A DNA stretch of 64,000 bases from Prorocentrum cordatum (taxonomy: Eukaryota; Sar; Dinophyceae; Prorocentrales; Prorocentraceae), in assembly GCA_963575745.1 (NCBI GenBank), contig CAUYUJ010012113.1:134066-198065 (forward strand). The letters are read 5' to 3'. Both the position numbers and the translations under genes were made by a program. This document shows positions 1 through 12,600 of this stretch, in pieces. The notes beneath the pieces are model-generated. The model saw only the letters and a program-made list of their open reading frames with translations. It had not been told where the DNA came from and did no database searches. Positions within the stretch are counted from its first letter, which is position 1. Each line of letters starts with the position of its first letter.

Positions 1-338
1 CACACAAACACACAAACACACAAACACACAAACACACAAACACACAAACACACAAACACACAAACACACAAACACACAAACACACAAACACACAAACTCA
101 CAAACACACAAACACACAAACACACAAACACACAAACACACAAACACACAAACACACAAACACACAAACACACAAACACACAAACACACAAACACACAAA
201 CACACAAACACACAAACACACAAACACACAAACACACAAACACACAACACACACAAACACACAAACACACAAACACACAAACACACAAACACACAAACAC
301 ACAAACACACAAACACACAAACACACACACACACACAC
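1..338. repeat. Octanucleotide satellite (CACACAAA)n
   Basis: The window opens inside a near-perfect tandem array of an 8-bp CACACAAA unit. It degrades to plain CA dinucleotides near 320-338. The unit is unlike the TTTAGGG-type telomere repeat of many algae, so this is an internal satellite cut by the window edge. The reading frames through it are low-complexity Cys/Val strings. Confidence 0.95.
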
Positions 339-3300
339 CGCACACCCGTTGCGATGTCGGGTCGTACCTCCAGTCGCCATCGCTCGGACGTTCATTCCCC
401 GTGCATTGTTCGGCTTCGCGCGTTCATTTGCACGCAGGACGAGCCAAAACGTTCCTCGATGGTCCTCGCCGAGGAAAATACACACGTCCGAGCGATGCCA
501 TTCTCTGGCGGCTGCTTGGGACGATCCGGCGCCCCCCCCCCCCGCCACAACGCTCTCGGCGAGGCGCAGCTGCTGGAGAGCATGCGGAGGCTGGGAAATG
601 GCGGGGAACAAAAACGAACACGCCCGAAAACCTAAAACCTCGAAGCGCCCTTTGTGATTTTCCACGACGCCCGAAACACACCTCCTGCGCCGACGCACGC
701 TGTACTTAGGGGCTCTGGAGGACAAGGCCGCGACCCGGCGGGAGGAGGGCGCAAGGCCGCAACAAGCGCCCTCTCGCTCGAGCCGTCCGACGGCTCGTCT
801 ACCGCGCATCCCGCGGAAATTACATGTTACTCGTGCTGGCTTGGCCTCGGCACCTGGCGGTTGCCCAGCGTCCGAACAAAAGCTGGAATATTGACTTCGC
901 GTGGGGCCAGCTTGCCTGCAACTCCGCACGTGGCTCTCCAGCACCCCGCGCATTGCATTGCCAGCGGTAACGCAAGCCGCTCCTGTAGCCTGCTGTGCGG
1001 CTGGTTGCCAAGAGCTGCTGGAATTTGGGATTGACCCGTGCGCCTCCGTCTGCGTCAGAATCCCTTTTGTCGCGCTCGTCGCTCCAAATCCTAAAACTAG
1101 CTTTCGGCGGGTCGAGCCGGGCGTCTTCCCTCCAAAGCGTTGGCGGGACCAGCACGACGCCGGGGAGTAGCCCACAGGGCGCAGCCACGAAGAGGTCACG
1201 CCCTGATCTGGCCGCGCCTCCTCCCGCGCACTGCAGCTGGATGGCCGAATGAGCGTCGGCTTGGAACCAAACCCGGAGCCTGCAATATCAACGGGCAACG
1301 CACGGACCGCGCAACTCTGGCTGAGCTAGACGGAGAGGTCATCCGGAGTGGTCACGTGCTCGAAACCCAAGAGCGCGGTCTTGATCGGGAAGTCGTTCCC
1401 GTGCAGGTTGTCCTTCCAGGCGGACGGGCACCCCTGTCGCATGTCACCGCCAGGTTGCCGCCGACCACCGCGAGGCCCTTCGCATCGAAGCCGCAAGCTG
1501 CTCCGCGCAGATCCCGCATAACCAAAGGGGCCGTTGCGCGCGCCACAAAATGCCAAGAACGCTTCCCAAACGTCGCCCGTGGGGCCGGGCTTCCCGCGCG
1601 GGAACATCAGCGCCCAGCGCCCCGCGGTTCTGGGGCAGAATGACTAACGCGACGTCGGTGATCTAAAAGGAACTGCGCGGTTTCCCGCCGGGGGCCCGGA
1701 GTCCCTCGCAGAAGCTCCAGGCGCAGCGAGACAGCCCAGGCGGCTGCGCAGACCCAATCGGCGGGGCCCAGCCCCAGCTCCAACTCGCAGACAGCCGCCG
1801 CGACTGCTCAGCTCCCGACAATGCTGAGACAGGCCCATTAGCGCGCGGCCCGGGCCGTCCGCGCGCAGGCGCAAGCTGACATGAGACAGCGCCGGCGACA
1901 GGGCGGGGTCCATCAGCAGCTCGCCGCCGCCTAAAGGTCCTCCGCCTGTTGGCGCCAGTCATGGTCTTCCGGCGGCGGGCTGTCAACCCGAATGGCGTAG
2001 CTGAGCTCCTGCTGGCCCCGCATCTTGACGGACCTGTTCCCCGGCCTTCCGCGCGCGCAATGCCTCTCTTCCGATTCGCGCGGGTCGCAGGCATGGCCTA
2101 GCATGCAGGCCCCGGCGCGCCGGGCCGCCCATCTGCGAGTCGGGGGCCGCGTTGGACATCTCGCCGCTGCCAGCGACGATGACGCCCAAGTGGCTTCTAG
2201 CATGGGCAGCCAATGACCCTGCGCCGACCGCCCAAGAACCCCCTGGATGCGGCTACTGTTGGCACGGTGGTGGCGAATATGACCAGGTCCGCCTCGTCCC
2301 CCTGGCTGCAATGACGCGGCGATGGTTCTCAGGCATTCCTGGAACAACCGCGGGCAGCGCTCGTCCGCAAGCCAAAAACTTGGAAGTCGAGGCCGCCGGC
2401 GCGGGTCGGGGCCTGCAAGAAGACACCGCCAAGGACAGAGACGCCTGCCTTCAATTTGCCGGGCGAGCCAGGGGCCCTGGATCGGCCCGATGGCGTTCCC
2501 GCTGGCGACGCCTCTCCGAAAGCAGCCAATGTCGGGGCCGCAGACCGACTTCGGGCCAAGGCTGAGATACCTTCGCCCATGTCCTGGCTGCGGGCCTGCT
2601 GGAGGCCGGCTGGGGACATCGGCCAGCTGTTTCGCATTGCGGGGGGCGTCGTGTCGCAGCCGCAGGCGACCGGGATTTTTCGATGGGCATTGAGCAGGCG
2701 TGGCTCGCATGCCTCGACCAAGTCGCAGATAATGGCCGCATCTCGAACTCAGCAGAAACACTCGGCATGGCTGACATTGGTTTCACGGGAGTCGTTCGCT
2801 TTGGACGAGAAACACTCGCATGCAATCGCCACCTGGCGCTCCATGCGCCGGGTTGCGGAAGTCACGCAGCCCCAGAGGGGGCGGTCCGCCCAGGTCGCCC
2901 AAGTCTTTCTTGGCGCCCCCCCCCCCCCCCCCCCTCCCCCCCCCCCCCCCCCACCCACGCACTCCCGCGCCGAAAGCGGCCGCGCCTTCCGACGGGGGAA
3001 CTCGGACATCGGCGAGCGGTTCTTCATCGGGCTGGCCATGACCGACAGCAGGTGAAACCCCCGCAAACATTGGGGCGCCCGTTGCAAGATGCTGGGGCGC
3101 ATCCGGCAGCACTCAGCTAGAAGGACATTGAACTCTTCACTGAGGCCCCGACAGTCGCGGAAGCGCTACCTGACGGAGATGGACAGGCCCATGGCCGAGA
3201 CGCGCTCCGACATGACAGTCTGGCTGAGCCGCGCCTCTCTCGCTGCCTACGACGGCGGCTCGGCCGCCTGACCGTGCCGAGAGCGTCGGATACATGGAGG

Positions 3301-3340
3301 CCACGGCCTCCGTGGACTGCCCGGCTTCGCCCGAGATGTC
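339..3340. other. GC-rich region without a convincing gene
   Basis: Many overlapping open frames occur on both strands, but all are Arg/Ala/Gly/Pro-rich, as expected from GC-rich noncoding DNA. None shows a recognisable domain. A poly-C run at about 2919-2952 creates poly-Pro and poly-Gly frames. The longest minus frame, at about 1931-2761, could be a decayed exon, but I cannot support a function. Confidence 0.5.
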
Positions 3341-3344
3341 CAGC

Positions 3345-3463
3345 GCGACGTCCGGGCAGTGGCTCGCATCCAGGTCAGCTGCGGGCTCGCGAGTGGCCTG
3401 GGCAAGGTTGCCCACTTGCGAGCCCGCAGCTGACCTGGATGCGAGCCACTGCCCGGACGTCGC
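3345..3463. repeat. Perfect 46-bp inverted repeat (cruciform/hairpin)
   Basis: The left arm 3345-3390 and right arm 3418-3463 are exact reverse complements over 46 bp. The 27-bp loop at 3391-3417 holds a second small stem, GGGCAA pairing with TTGCCC. The whole could form an RNA hairpin or DNA cruciform of about 119 bp. Perfect arms in otherwise decayed sequence imply recent formation, selection, or an assembly or library fold-back. Confidence 0.95.
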
Positions 3464-4994
3464 CCAACCTTAAATGGGGCGGCGCCCCTGTGCTGCCGGG
3501 GACGTCATTGTCGCGGTCGGGGAAGCGGCCTCTGCGCAGGTGGCCGCGCCCTCGCGCGCTAAGCGCGCCGCGGAGATAGGGTAGTCAAGCGCCCGGGCTG
3601 AGACGACCAGCTTCGCGGGCCGCCGTCGCGCGCTGGGCGGGCGCGCCCGCGGCCTCGTTCGAGCCGGCAAGCGCGGGCCGACAAGCCAGCCAGGCGGAAT
3701 GCATGGCAGCCGCAGGTCCAAGATTGCGACCGCGGCCTCGGTCTGACCCGCGCATGGCGGGACATGCGCCGAGAGGGCCAATGCGCGACGCGAACGCGCT
3801 GGGGCGAGTGCGCGAGTCGTTCGATTCATGTATATTGGCGGCCTCTTTCGCGCTGTCCTGGGTCGGAGCCGCGCGGGCCCCCTGCAACGCGTGCCCGGGG
3901 CGCTCCTCGACCTGGTCGTCGACGGGGCCCGCCGGCGCCCTTGGCGTCGATCGCGGCGCCCGCCAGATCGCCCGGGCCCGGTTGCGCCCGGCCCAGGGCG
4001 GCAGAAGCCTGCCGCCAGAGGTTGGCGGCAGCCTGGGCCACTGTCCCAGTTGGCCGCCCCTCGCCCGCGGCGTCGGCCGCGCGTGGAAGATCGCCGCCAG
4101 GGCTGCGCCCGAGACAAAGTACGCCCGCCGCCGATTGGAGCAGCGAGACGTCCTGGATGGCATCCCAGACCCGGTTGAGCTGCACGTGTGGCGAGGCGCA
4201 GTCAACCCTGTACCGAGGGTACCCCCCGCCTCTCGGCCTGGCGGCAGCGGCGTTCTTCGGGTGGAACACGCCGCGGGGCGCGCCCTAGCCAGCGACGACG
4301 ACTCCAGTCGGGCACCGAGAGCCCAGCCCGCCAAGGACTGGGCCACGAGGGGCGGTCGGCCGCGCCGCAAACACGTCGCCTACATGCGCCGCGACCACGA
4401 ACCTGCGGGAGACGAAAGGAGCAACGCCCCTGAAACCAATCCAGGCGGCAGTCGCCCTTCCAGGATGTAGTCTCGGAGCTCGGAGGGGCCAGAGTTGTGG
4501 TCGCTCAGCCTGTTGTGCAACTCGTGCTCATGGACGGCATGGCGCGGCCGCATGGGGTCGTACCTCTGGCTGGCCACGTCCAGGGCACAGGAGTGGCGCT
4601 TTCGGAGCCCCGTGCGCACCCCTGCGGCGCCGTCGTCCATCGATTCCAATCTGGCTCGCTGCTCTGTCTGGAACACCTGCAGGATACCATTGCCCTTGAG
4701 GGCCGCTGCTGGCTAATGGTCTGGCGGGGTCACCGCGCCAGGGCCGCGGCCTGTGGGTTGCTTGTCTTGCTGCGCCCCCAGCTCGCGCCGGGGCTCGCCG
4801 AAAGGGTTCTTAGAAGAACTTCGCGGCCCGCTGGCGGGCGGCTCTGCGCGGGGCGCCAGCGTCGCCCAGGTCAGCCCTGTGCCCATCGTCTCCGGGCCCC
4901 AGGTGCTCGTCAGCGCGGCGCCGACTCAGCGCCCACACCGCCGCCCCCCTGCCCTGCACATGCCTGGCGGCCTGGGCCTACTTGATGGGTCTTT
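3464..4994. other. GC-rich region, nothing supported
   Basis: Open frames on both strands are compositional. I see no domain, no splice-like structure and no repeat array here. Confidence 0.45.
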
Positions 4995-4997
4995 GGT

Positions 4998-5190
4998 TTG
5001 CCAGGATTGCAATCCATTGTAATGCTCATTATAAGAATTGCAACCTAGATTAACTCAATCGATTGCGTTGAGATTGCCAAACCGATTGCTAATTGGTGGC
5101 GTAGTGAGCTGACAATGAATTGTTAATCTATTGTTAATCTCAATTGCTAATCAAGTTAATGTCAAGTTAATGTCAAGTTAATACTTGGTG
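4998..5190. other. AT-rich island 1
   Basis: An abrupt AT-rich stretch starts with the palindrome GATTGCAATC and ends with three tandem GTTAATGTCAA-type units. The same two word families recur in the island at 17.7-18.0 kb. The two islands bracket the gene-bearing zone. Function unknown. Confidence 0.75.
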
Positions 5191-5374
5191 GTGGGTGATG
5201 GTGTGGATTTGTAATATATTAGTGTATGTGCTTGTGTTTGTGTGTGTGTTTGTTTGTGTGTGCGTGTGGAATCCCAAATGCCTCGGGGCTTCCCACGGCC
5301 GCGTCTCTTGGAGACCCGCGGGCCTCCAGCGTCGAGCGCCACGGGCGAGGAAGACGAGGATACTGAGGCCTCGT

Positions 5375-5628
5375 CCTCCTCCTCCTCCTCCTCCTCCTCC
5401 TCCTCCTCCTCCTCCTCCCTCTTCCTCCTCCCTCCTCCTCCTCCCTCCTCCTTGTCCTCCTCGTCCTCGTCCTCCTCCTCCTCCTCCTCTTCCTCCTCCT
5501 CCTATTCCTTCTCCTCCTCCCTCTCCCCTACTCCACATCCTCGCACTCTTCCTTTTTATCATCCCCCTCCTCCTCCTCCTCCTCCTCCTCCTCCTCCTCC
5601 TCCTCCTTCTCCTCCTCCTTCTCCTCCT
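5375..5628. repeat. (TCC)n polypyrimidine tract
   Basis: About 250 bp of TCC/CTC triplets with interruptions, running straight into the hairpin repeat at 5630. On the minus strand, where gene A lies, it is a GGA tract like those in gene A's introns. The Ser/Pro/Leu frames across it are not genes. Confidence 0.9.
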
Positions 5629-5629
5629 G

Positions 5630-5668
5630 GGGCTCCTAGTCGCGGCGAGCCGTCAGCACTAGGAGCCC
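5630..5668 (+). repeat. Hairpin repeat copy 1 (CTCCTAGT...ACTAGGAG family)
   Basis: Terminal arms GGGCTCCTAGT and ACTAGGAGCCC are perfect reverse complements. The core contains a smaller stem CGGC-GA-GCCG. It directly follows a TCC tract. It is the best-formed of the copies lying between 5.6 and 12.4 kb. Confidence 0.9.
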
Positions 5669-5700
5669 TTCTCCTCCTCCTCCTCCTCCTCCTCCTCCCG

Positions 5701-5739
5701 TGGCTCCTAGTCGCCGCGAGCCGTCAGCACCAGGAACCC
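5701..5739 (+). repeat. Hairpin repeat copy 2, degenerate
   Basis: Same family as the copy at 5630, reached after a short second TCC tract. Mismatches in the right arm (CCAGGAACC) and core weaken the stem. Confidence 0.8.
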
Positions 5740-6256
5740 TAATCCAAATTTTCGGTGCACTACCCCCCTTATTTCGCCCCTCATTTCTGGTCATGTTCCT
5801 CCACTCTCTACTTTTATCCCATTTGCTCCTGCGCTCCCTCCTTGCTCGTCCCCCTTGCGTGTTGTGCCCCTGTTGCTCTTCGCGGCCCCGCCCTCCACTT
5901 CCCCTTTCCAGGCTGGCGGACGGGGAGGGGGTAGAGGAGGATGGGGGGGTCAATTTACTTGGCAAGCTGAGAAGAACCCAAACTTTAGCATCTAAAGTGC
6001 TGTCGAAGGCCTAAAGGGGAAGCGGCGCTGCCGTCAACCCGAAGCGGCCACTGGTTGGAACGTGTAGTTGCAGCCCCCCATCGAATTCACACAATCTATC
6101 GCAATCGCGATCTCTGGAACGCGCAGGCTTGACTGCGGGGCCGCTGCACACGTGAACGAGGCGAGCGAGGCGACAATGTATGACCACTAGCACGCCTCCA
6201 GGAACGAGCAGGGTAAGGAGGAAGGGTGTGGTAGGGGAATCGAAAGCAGCCTCTGC

Positions 6257-6614
6257 CTACGGCGCCTTAGCCTTGTTGGAGACCACGTACAGGCGGAGCG
6301 CGTGCCACGAGCTCTCGGGGTCGTGCTTCTCTTTGAAGGAGAAGGACGCGTCCTTCACTTCGCCGTCCTTCACCACCCGCCACGCCTCCTTGTTCAGGTC
6401 ACTGTACACCTTGAAGCCGTGCACGCGCAGCGTCGGCGGCTTGTTCCCCACGCTAGGCACGCCAGGGAATGGCATCCCGTAGTCCTTGAGGGCCGTGGTA
6501 GTTTTGGCGGTGTGGGTATGGCGCTTCGTCTTCTTGTCCGAGCCGTCGTGGCAATCGGTGTTCGTGGCCTTCTCGGGCGTTGTCGTCGGGCCGTCCCAGG
6601 AGGGGTCAGCCGTC
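6257..6614 (-). CDS. Gene A, 3' terminal exon
   Basis: After a GT-AG intron of about 110 bp, using an acceptor such as GGAAG|ACGGC at 6615, the frame runs to a stop at 6257. It encodes TADPSWDGP, a Lys/Thr linker, then a compact block with GMPFPGVP, LRVHGFKVYSD and KEAWRVVKDGEVKDASF. The block looks like a folded beta-rich C-terminal domain. I do not recognise it. Confidence 0.6.
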
Positions 6615-9600
6615 TTCCTGAGAGGGCAGGGTTCGAGCAGGAGCAAGGGGACCATCGCAAGAAGGAGTGTGCGGAAGTAAGTAGGATGAGACGACTACGA
6701 CGTTGACCCCAGATGTCCTGGACACCCTCCTGCGCTTGGCCAGCGAGCCCTGCCCCTGGTCGGCCTTGGCGGGGGCAGCCGCGGCGGCCCCGTCCGACGC
6801 GGCGTCCTTGCGCTTCATGGCGCCCTGCATGCTCGCCGTCAGCTCGGCGAGTGACATCTTGCCCTCAAACTTCTCCGCGGACTTGGCCTCCGCAGTCTCG
6901 GCCTCGGAAAGGCCCCCGATAGACTCCGTCGACCACGCCCCCGCCGCTGGGCCCGCCGCCGAGCTCGCGGCGGGGCGCGCCCCTGTCGACTGCATGAGGA
7001 GTGCCGTCAACAAGTCAGGCTTAGAAGCCGAGATCGCGCGAATCGCGCCAGGGTCAGCCCACGGCACGGCTGCAGGCTCTGCGGGTTGCGCCTGCGGCGG
7101 CGTGCGAGGGGCATCTTGCAGCGCTGGCAACGCTGGCAGGGCGCCCCACGCAGGCGCGGGCGGCGCTGGCAAGGCGCTCTGCGCTGGCGGCGCTGGCGCA
7201 GTGATCAGCCCGTGGCCAGCAGTCGTGAGGGTGCCCGCGTTGGCCGTCTGCTGGTCCTGCAGGGTCCGCCCGACGAACTCCAGGCCAGGGATGTCCACGC
7301 CTGCCGACCTCGGCCTGAAGGGGCGGGAGCGCCTGCCTTGAACAGGCTGAGGCGGCGCCGCCACCGAACGGTGGTTCGACCTGGCGGGGAAGCGGCTCCG
7401 CAATCCGACGATGTCGACCTGGGGGCTGGCGGGCGCGCATGGGGGGGGGATACGGAGGCGGAGGAGGAGCGTGGGAGGAGGCAGGGGAAGGAGGGGGAGG
7501 AGGGGAAAAGAACAGGAGGAGGGGGGAGGCAGTGGGGTACACCGTCATCTTGTTTCAAAACCTAGGGCCTCGTCCAAGGGGCACCTGATCGGGCCTTTCT
7601 CATCTGGCCTTAGATCGGCCCCTGGGTACATGATCTGGAATATCTCTGCAGGGAGGTCCATGGGGTTCGCGGGCAGGTCCTTAGGGGGAAGGGTCCCTCC
7701 ACTTCCTCGCCCCCCTCCTCCTCCTCCTCATCATCATCCTTCTCCTCATGTTCCCCCCCCCTCCCCCCCCTCCTCCTCCTCCTGCTCCTCATCGTACTCC
7801 TCACCCCCTCCCCCCCTAATCTCCTCCTCCCTCCTCCTCCCTCCTCCTCCTCCTCTCTCCTCCTCCTCCTGCTGCTCCTCCTCCTGGGGCTCCTAGTCGC
7901 GGCGAGCCGTCGGCACTAGAAGCCCTCCTCCTCCTCCTCCTTCTGATCATATTCATTTGGCAAAGCACAGTTTTCTAAAAACTGTTTGAAGTTCAAAGCC
8001 CAGTCATCCTCGTTGGAAGTCCTCCTGGGCCGTTATTGTTGAACAGGGGGGAAATGTTCTGGGACGCGGGAGGGTACGCCCTCCCGTGCTAGGTTGCCCC
8101 ATGCGGGAGGGCACGCCCCCCGTTGTTGTGCCCCACGTCCCGCCCCTCGTGCTTCTCAGCTTTGCTGTGTGTGCCCAAGACCCCGCCGCCCCCCTTGCGA
8201 TGGGCGAGATCCCCGAGCCCCGCCTTCTCTCTGATCGAGCGTTGGGCTCGGTGGCCCAGCTTGGAGATATCATCGCTGCAAGAGAAAAAATAAACTCCAT
8301 GACTTGGAAGCTCTTGCCGAAAGTTTAACAGAAGAGAAGGGGGCCCAACGAAAGAAAAAAAATGATAAGCAGGAATCGCAGAAAACCAAAAATGATGTGA
8401 ATAAGGAGAAGAAGATGGGCAACAAGAAAAACAAGGAGGCGAATGTTGCCAGTGATTCGACCTCCCTCTCACTGGAGGAGGGGGAGGAGGAGGGGGAGGC
8501 GGAGGAGGAGGAGGCGGGAGAAGGATGATGATGATGAGGAGGAGGAGGGTAAGGGTTTCCTCGACATATGAACCATTCTGACTGAGAGCTGGTTATAAAA
8601 TGCAGAGAATCCCATGCCCAAGTACCTTGGATGATGATGATGATGATGACGACGAGGATGATGTGAATCCCCGATGTGGCCCCTCTTGGGGCCCTCGTGG
8701 GCCCCTCTTGGGGCCAGGGCACACCCGAGCCAAACGATCTCCAGACCGCGCGATCTCCAACCCTCGGCGCACACATCTGCTAGAATGCGTCAGGAACACA
8801 GGAGTTCAGCCGACCATATCTATAGGCATTCGTATCATAAACACATATGTGTATATACATGTACGTACACACGGTCACATGTGCACTTATGTTTGGCTGA
8901 GCTGGCATGCGCGTACACATACATATCTTAAGATGATGAAGGCCTTCTTTGGGCCGAAGCACGTTCCATTCTGGTTGTGCACATATATGTATATATATAC
9001 ATGTGCAACAACAGGTTCGCCCTTACCCCTTCTCCTTTTTGTTGCGCGTCCTGGATCACGTCGAAGTGGGGCTGGAACGGCACGCGCAGGTCGCGCACCT
9101 TGTTCTTCACGTCGTCGATCAAGGTCAAGATTGCAGCAGGGGCGATCGTGAACGAAGGCGTGCGATTAAACGCCAATGTAGCAACTGCAACCAAATGAAC
9201 GTAGGACGGTTCCGAAAGATAGACCAAGCCTGCGTTCACAAGAATTCGCGCCATCATCTCAACTTTGGCGTCGTACGTCGTACTCACAGATACCAGTTTC
9301 ACCCACTGGTCCTTGGTGAGGTAATTCTGAATCGTGAAGCACTTCTGGTGGCGCCCAGACCCAGCGGACGCACCGCCACGCTGCGCGACCCGCCCCGTAG
9401 CGACAACACTCACGCCCACTTTGAGACCTGGGGCTCAGATGCGAGCCCCTTATCCTCCTCACCCTCCTCCTCATCCTCCTCCTCATCTTCCTCCTCGCTC
9501 CTCCTCCCTCCTCCCTCCTCCCTCCTCCCTCCCCCCTCCCTTCTCCTCTCCATCCTCTCCTCCCTCCTCCTCCTGCCCTTGGGGCTCCTAGTCGCGGCGA

Positions 9601-12600
9601 GCCGTCGGCACTAGAAGACCCGTTTCTCCTTGCTGCTCCTCCTCCTCCTCGCCCCCCATCTTCCTCGGGATTGCGTTTAGAGCCGCGGCACCGATCTTGT
9701 TCGCCAGCTCCTGGCGCTGCGCGCGGGTGAAGGCGTCCCCCGCCTCCGCCAGGACCCTGGCAACGACGACGAATACAAAGACGGCGACGACAACGACGAC
9801 GATTGACGACGACGGGCAAAAAAGGGGAAGGTGGGGGAGGAGGTGGAGGACGCGGACGAGGTGACGGAGGAGGCGGTGGCGGAGGTGGCCTCAGACACGC
9901 CGTGGCGTCGCCAGCCGTCATGCCGACCACGTAGTCCAGCTCTGTCATGACGGCGTCGAACCTGGCAGCGGCGTCTCAACGCGTTAGTGTTGTTGCTGGT
10001 GTTGTCGGTGGTGTTGTCGGTGTTGCTGTTGTTGTCGTTGTCGATGTCGTCGTTGTTGTTGTTGCTGGTGTTGTTGTTGTTGCTGTTGGTTGGTGGTGCT
10101 GTTGGTGTTGCTGGTGTTGATGTTGCTATGGTTGGTGCTGTTGCTGTTGCTGTTGCTGTTGTTGTCGGATGGTGCTATAAGGCTAAGGGGTTACAGGGCT
10201 AAAGGCATATCGCGAAAACGCTGCAGGGCGATACTCAGGCAAATTTTTGAAATTTGCCTGATCATCGCCCCTCAGTGGTTTTCGCTCCCTTGTTGTTGTT
10301 ATTGGTGGTGCTGCTGCTGATGCTGATGATGCTACTGCTGCTGCTGATGATACTGATGTTGCTGCTGTTGTTGTTGTTAGTGGCGTTGGTGTGGTTGGTG
10401 GTGGTGTTGTTTGTATTGTTGTTGCTGGTGGTTGCGTAGCTGTTAGTGTTGTTGGTGTTGGTGTTGGTAGCGTTGTAGTTGTTGCTGGTGTTGTTGTTGT
10501 AGTTGTTGTTGGTGTTGTTGTTGTTGTTGTGGTTGTTGTTGTTGTTGCTGCTGCTGTTGTTGCTGTTGGTGGTGATTGTGGTGTTGTTGTTGTTGTTTAG
10601 GGGATTGGGCCCCGTCTACCCCTCGTTTGTCCTGGGGCGACGGGGGCGGTATGCCCGCAAAAAACTAAGTTTTTTACACATTACCCAGGTGGCGGCGGTG
10701 GGAACCTTGGCGGCAGCTGGTCGCCCCCGACTGTCGCCATGGCTGCGATCAAGTCCACGTGGCCGCGCAGGGCCGCTTGGAAGTCTGCGCCAGTCAGGGT
10801 GCGTGCTGCCATTCCGTCAAATATGTTCACAAACGCAGCCAAGGCGGGGCGGACCCTCAGCGCTTGACCCTGAATGTACGACAGAGGGGGGATGGGGGGC
10901 ATGTAGGATCACGCTGTATGAAGCATCGTCCCTCCTCATTCCTCCTCCTTCTCCTCCTCACTCCTCCCTCCTCCCTCCCCCCCCCTCCCCCCTCCTCCAT
11001 CCCCCACCCCCCCTCCCTCTCCCTCACCCTCCAACCCTTTCCTCATCCTTCAATCCCGCCCTCCCTAAACATCTCCCCCCCCCCCCTCCCCCTCCTCCCC
11101 CCCGCGAGTTCCCCCCCCCCCCCCCCCATCTTCCCTCTCCCCCCAGCCTCCTTAAATATCTCCTCCTCTCCTTTCTCCTCCTCCTGGGGCCCAGAACTCC
11201 CGACCCCTTCCCCCCCCCAGGGGGGGCAGGATTCCCGACTTTGGGCCCCTCGACCCCCATCTGGGGGCCCAGAACTCCCGACGTTGGGCCCCTCGACCCT
11301 CGCGCCGTAGCGTCGTCTTGGCCACCCCCCTTGGACAAAGACAACACCCGCGAAGGACGCGAGAGGGACGTGCGAGGGACTGCTGAGGGACGGCTGAGGG
11401 ACGCCTGAGGGACGCGTCCCTCAGCCGTCCCTCAGCCGTCCCGCATGCGTCCCTCATCGGTCCCTCATCGGTCCCTCATCGGTCCCTCATGGTTTTTGGG
11501 GGTGGCGGGGTGCGGGAGTGGGAGGGGGGAGGGGGGGGGGGGGAGGAGGAGGTAGAGGGGGGGGAGGATCACACGGAGGAAGAGGAGGAGGAAACGGAGG
11601 ATGAGGATGCGAAGGGCGAGGAGGAGGGAGAAGCAGGGTTAGGGCGATTGAAAGGAGCCCCTAGTGCTGACGGCTCGCCGCAACTAGGGTACCCACGAGC
11701 AGGAGGAGGAGGAGGGGGGAGAAGGGAGGAGGAGGGAGGAGGGAGGGAGGGAGGCGGGAACTGGGTTGGAGGTGACACTTTCACCTCAGCCTGTTGCGCA
11801 CGCACGGACGGGTGCTGTCGGGAAACTCAGCTTGCGTGCTTGTTACGAGGGCCTCACGCCGCATCGGCCTGCAAGCCGCTAACAACCCACAGCTAGCGTA
11901 TGGCCTAGCAAACCTCAGCGCGAAGACAACATCGTAAACCCATGTGACCAGTGGCGTGCCATCTGGACCGAAAAACTCCCCAGCTCCTCAGCTCTCATCA
12001 CCCTGCTCATCGGGCTGCAACTCCTCCAGGTCCGACATGATCTTCGCATGCAGCTTCGTGGACTCCGTCAGCAGCTGCTTCGCCTTGGTAAGGCACTGCG
12101 CCACCTCCGTCTTCTCACCCACGCCCGCGGTGAGCAGCTCGTCGACGCGCTGCTTCGTCTGGTCCAGCTCCTTGCTGGCGGCATCCGCCTTATCGAGAGC
12201 CTTCTTGGCCACGAGGCCCTCTGCCTGCGGTGGCGAATGGTTTGTGATGTTATTCCTCCCCCTCCTCCTCCGCCGCCGCCGCCTCCTCCTCCTCCTCATC
12301 CTCCCCCCTCCCCCCTCCTCCCTCCTGCCTCCCTCCTCCTCTCCCTCCCCCCCTTCCTCCTCCTCCTGCTCTTGGGGCTCCTAGTCGCGGCGAACCGTCA
12401 TCACTAGGAGCCCCTTCTCTCCCTGCTCCTCCTCTTCCTCCTCCTCTCGCCTCCTCGGCCTTTGCCTCGAGGACGGCGGCCGCCATCTTGACCGCCATCT
12501 CGCCGAGCTTCGGCGAGGCCTTGGTGAGCTCGTTCTTCTGCCCCCTGCCTATGACAGGGGCGGTCGATTTCTGGGGCTTCACGCGAGGTGCAGCCTCTGC

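Noticed and set aside
1-338. Telomere
   Set aside because: The CACACAAA unit does not match TTTAGGG-type repeats, and the following sequence does not look subtelomeric in any specific way.
5195-5742. Ser/Pro/Leu-rich plus ORFs
   Set aside because: TCC-tract translation next to the hairpin repeat.
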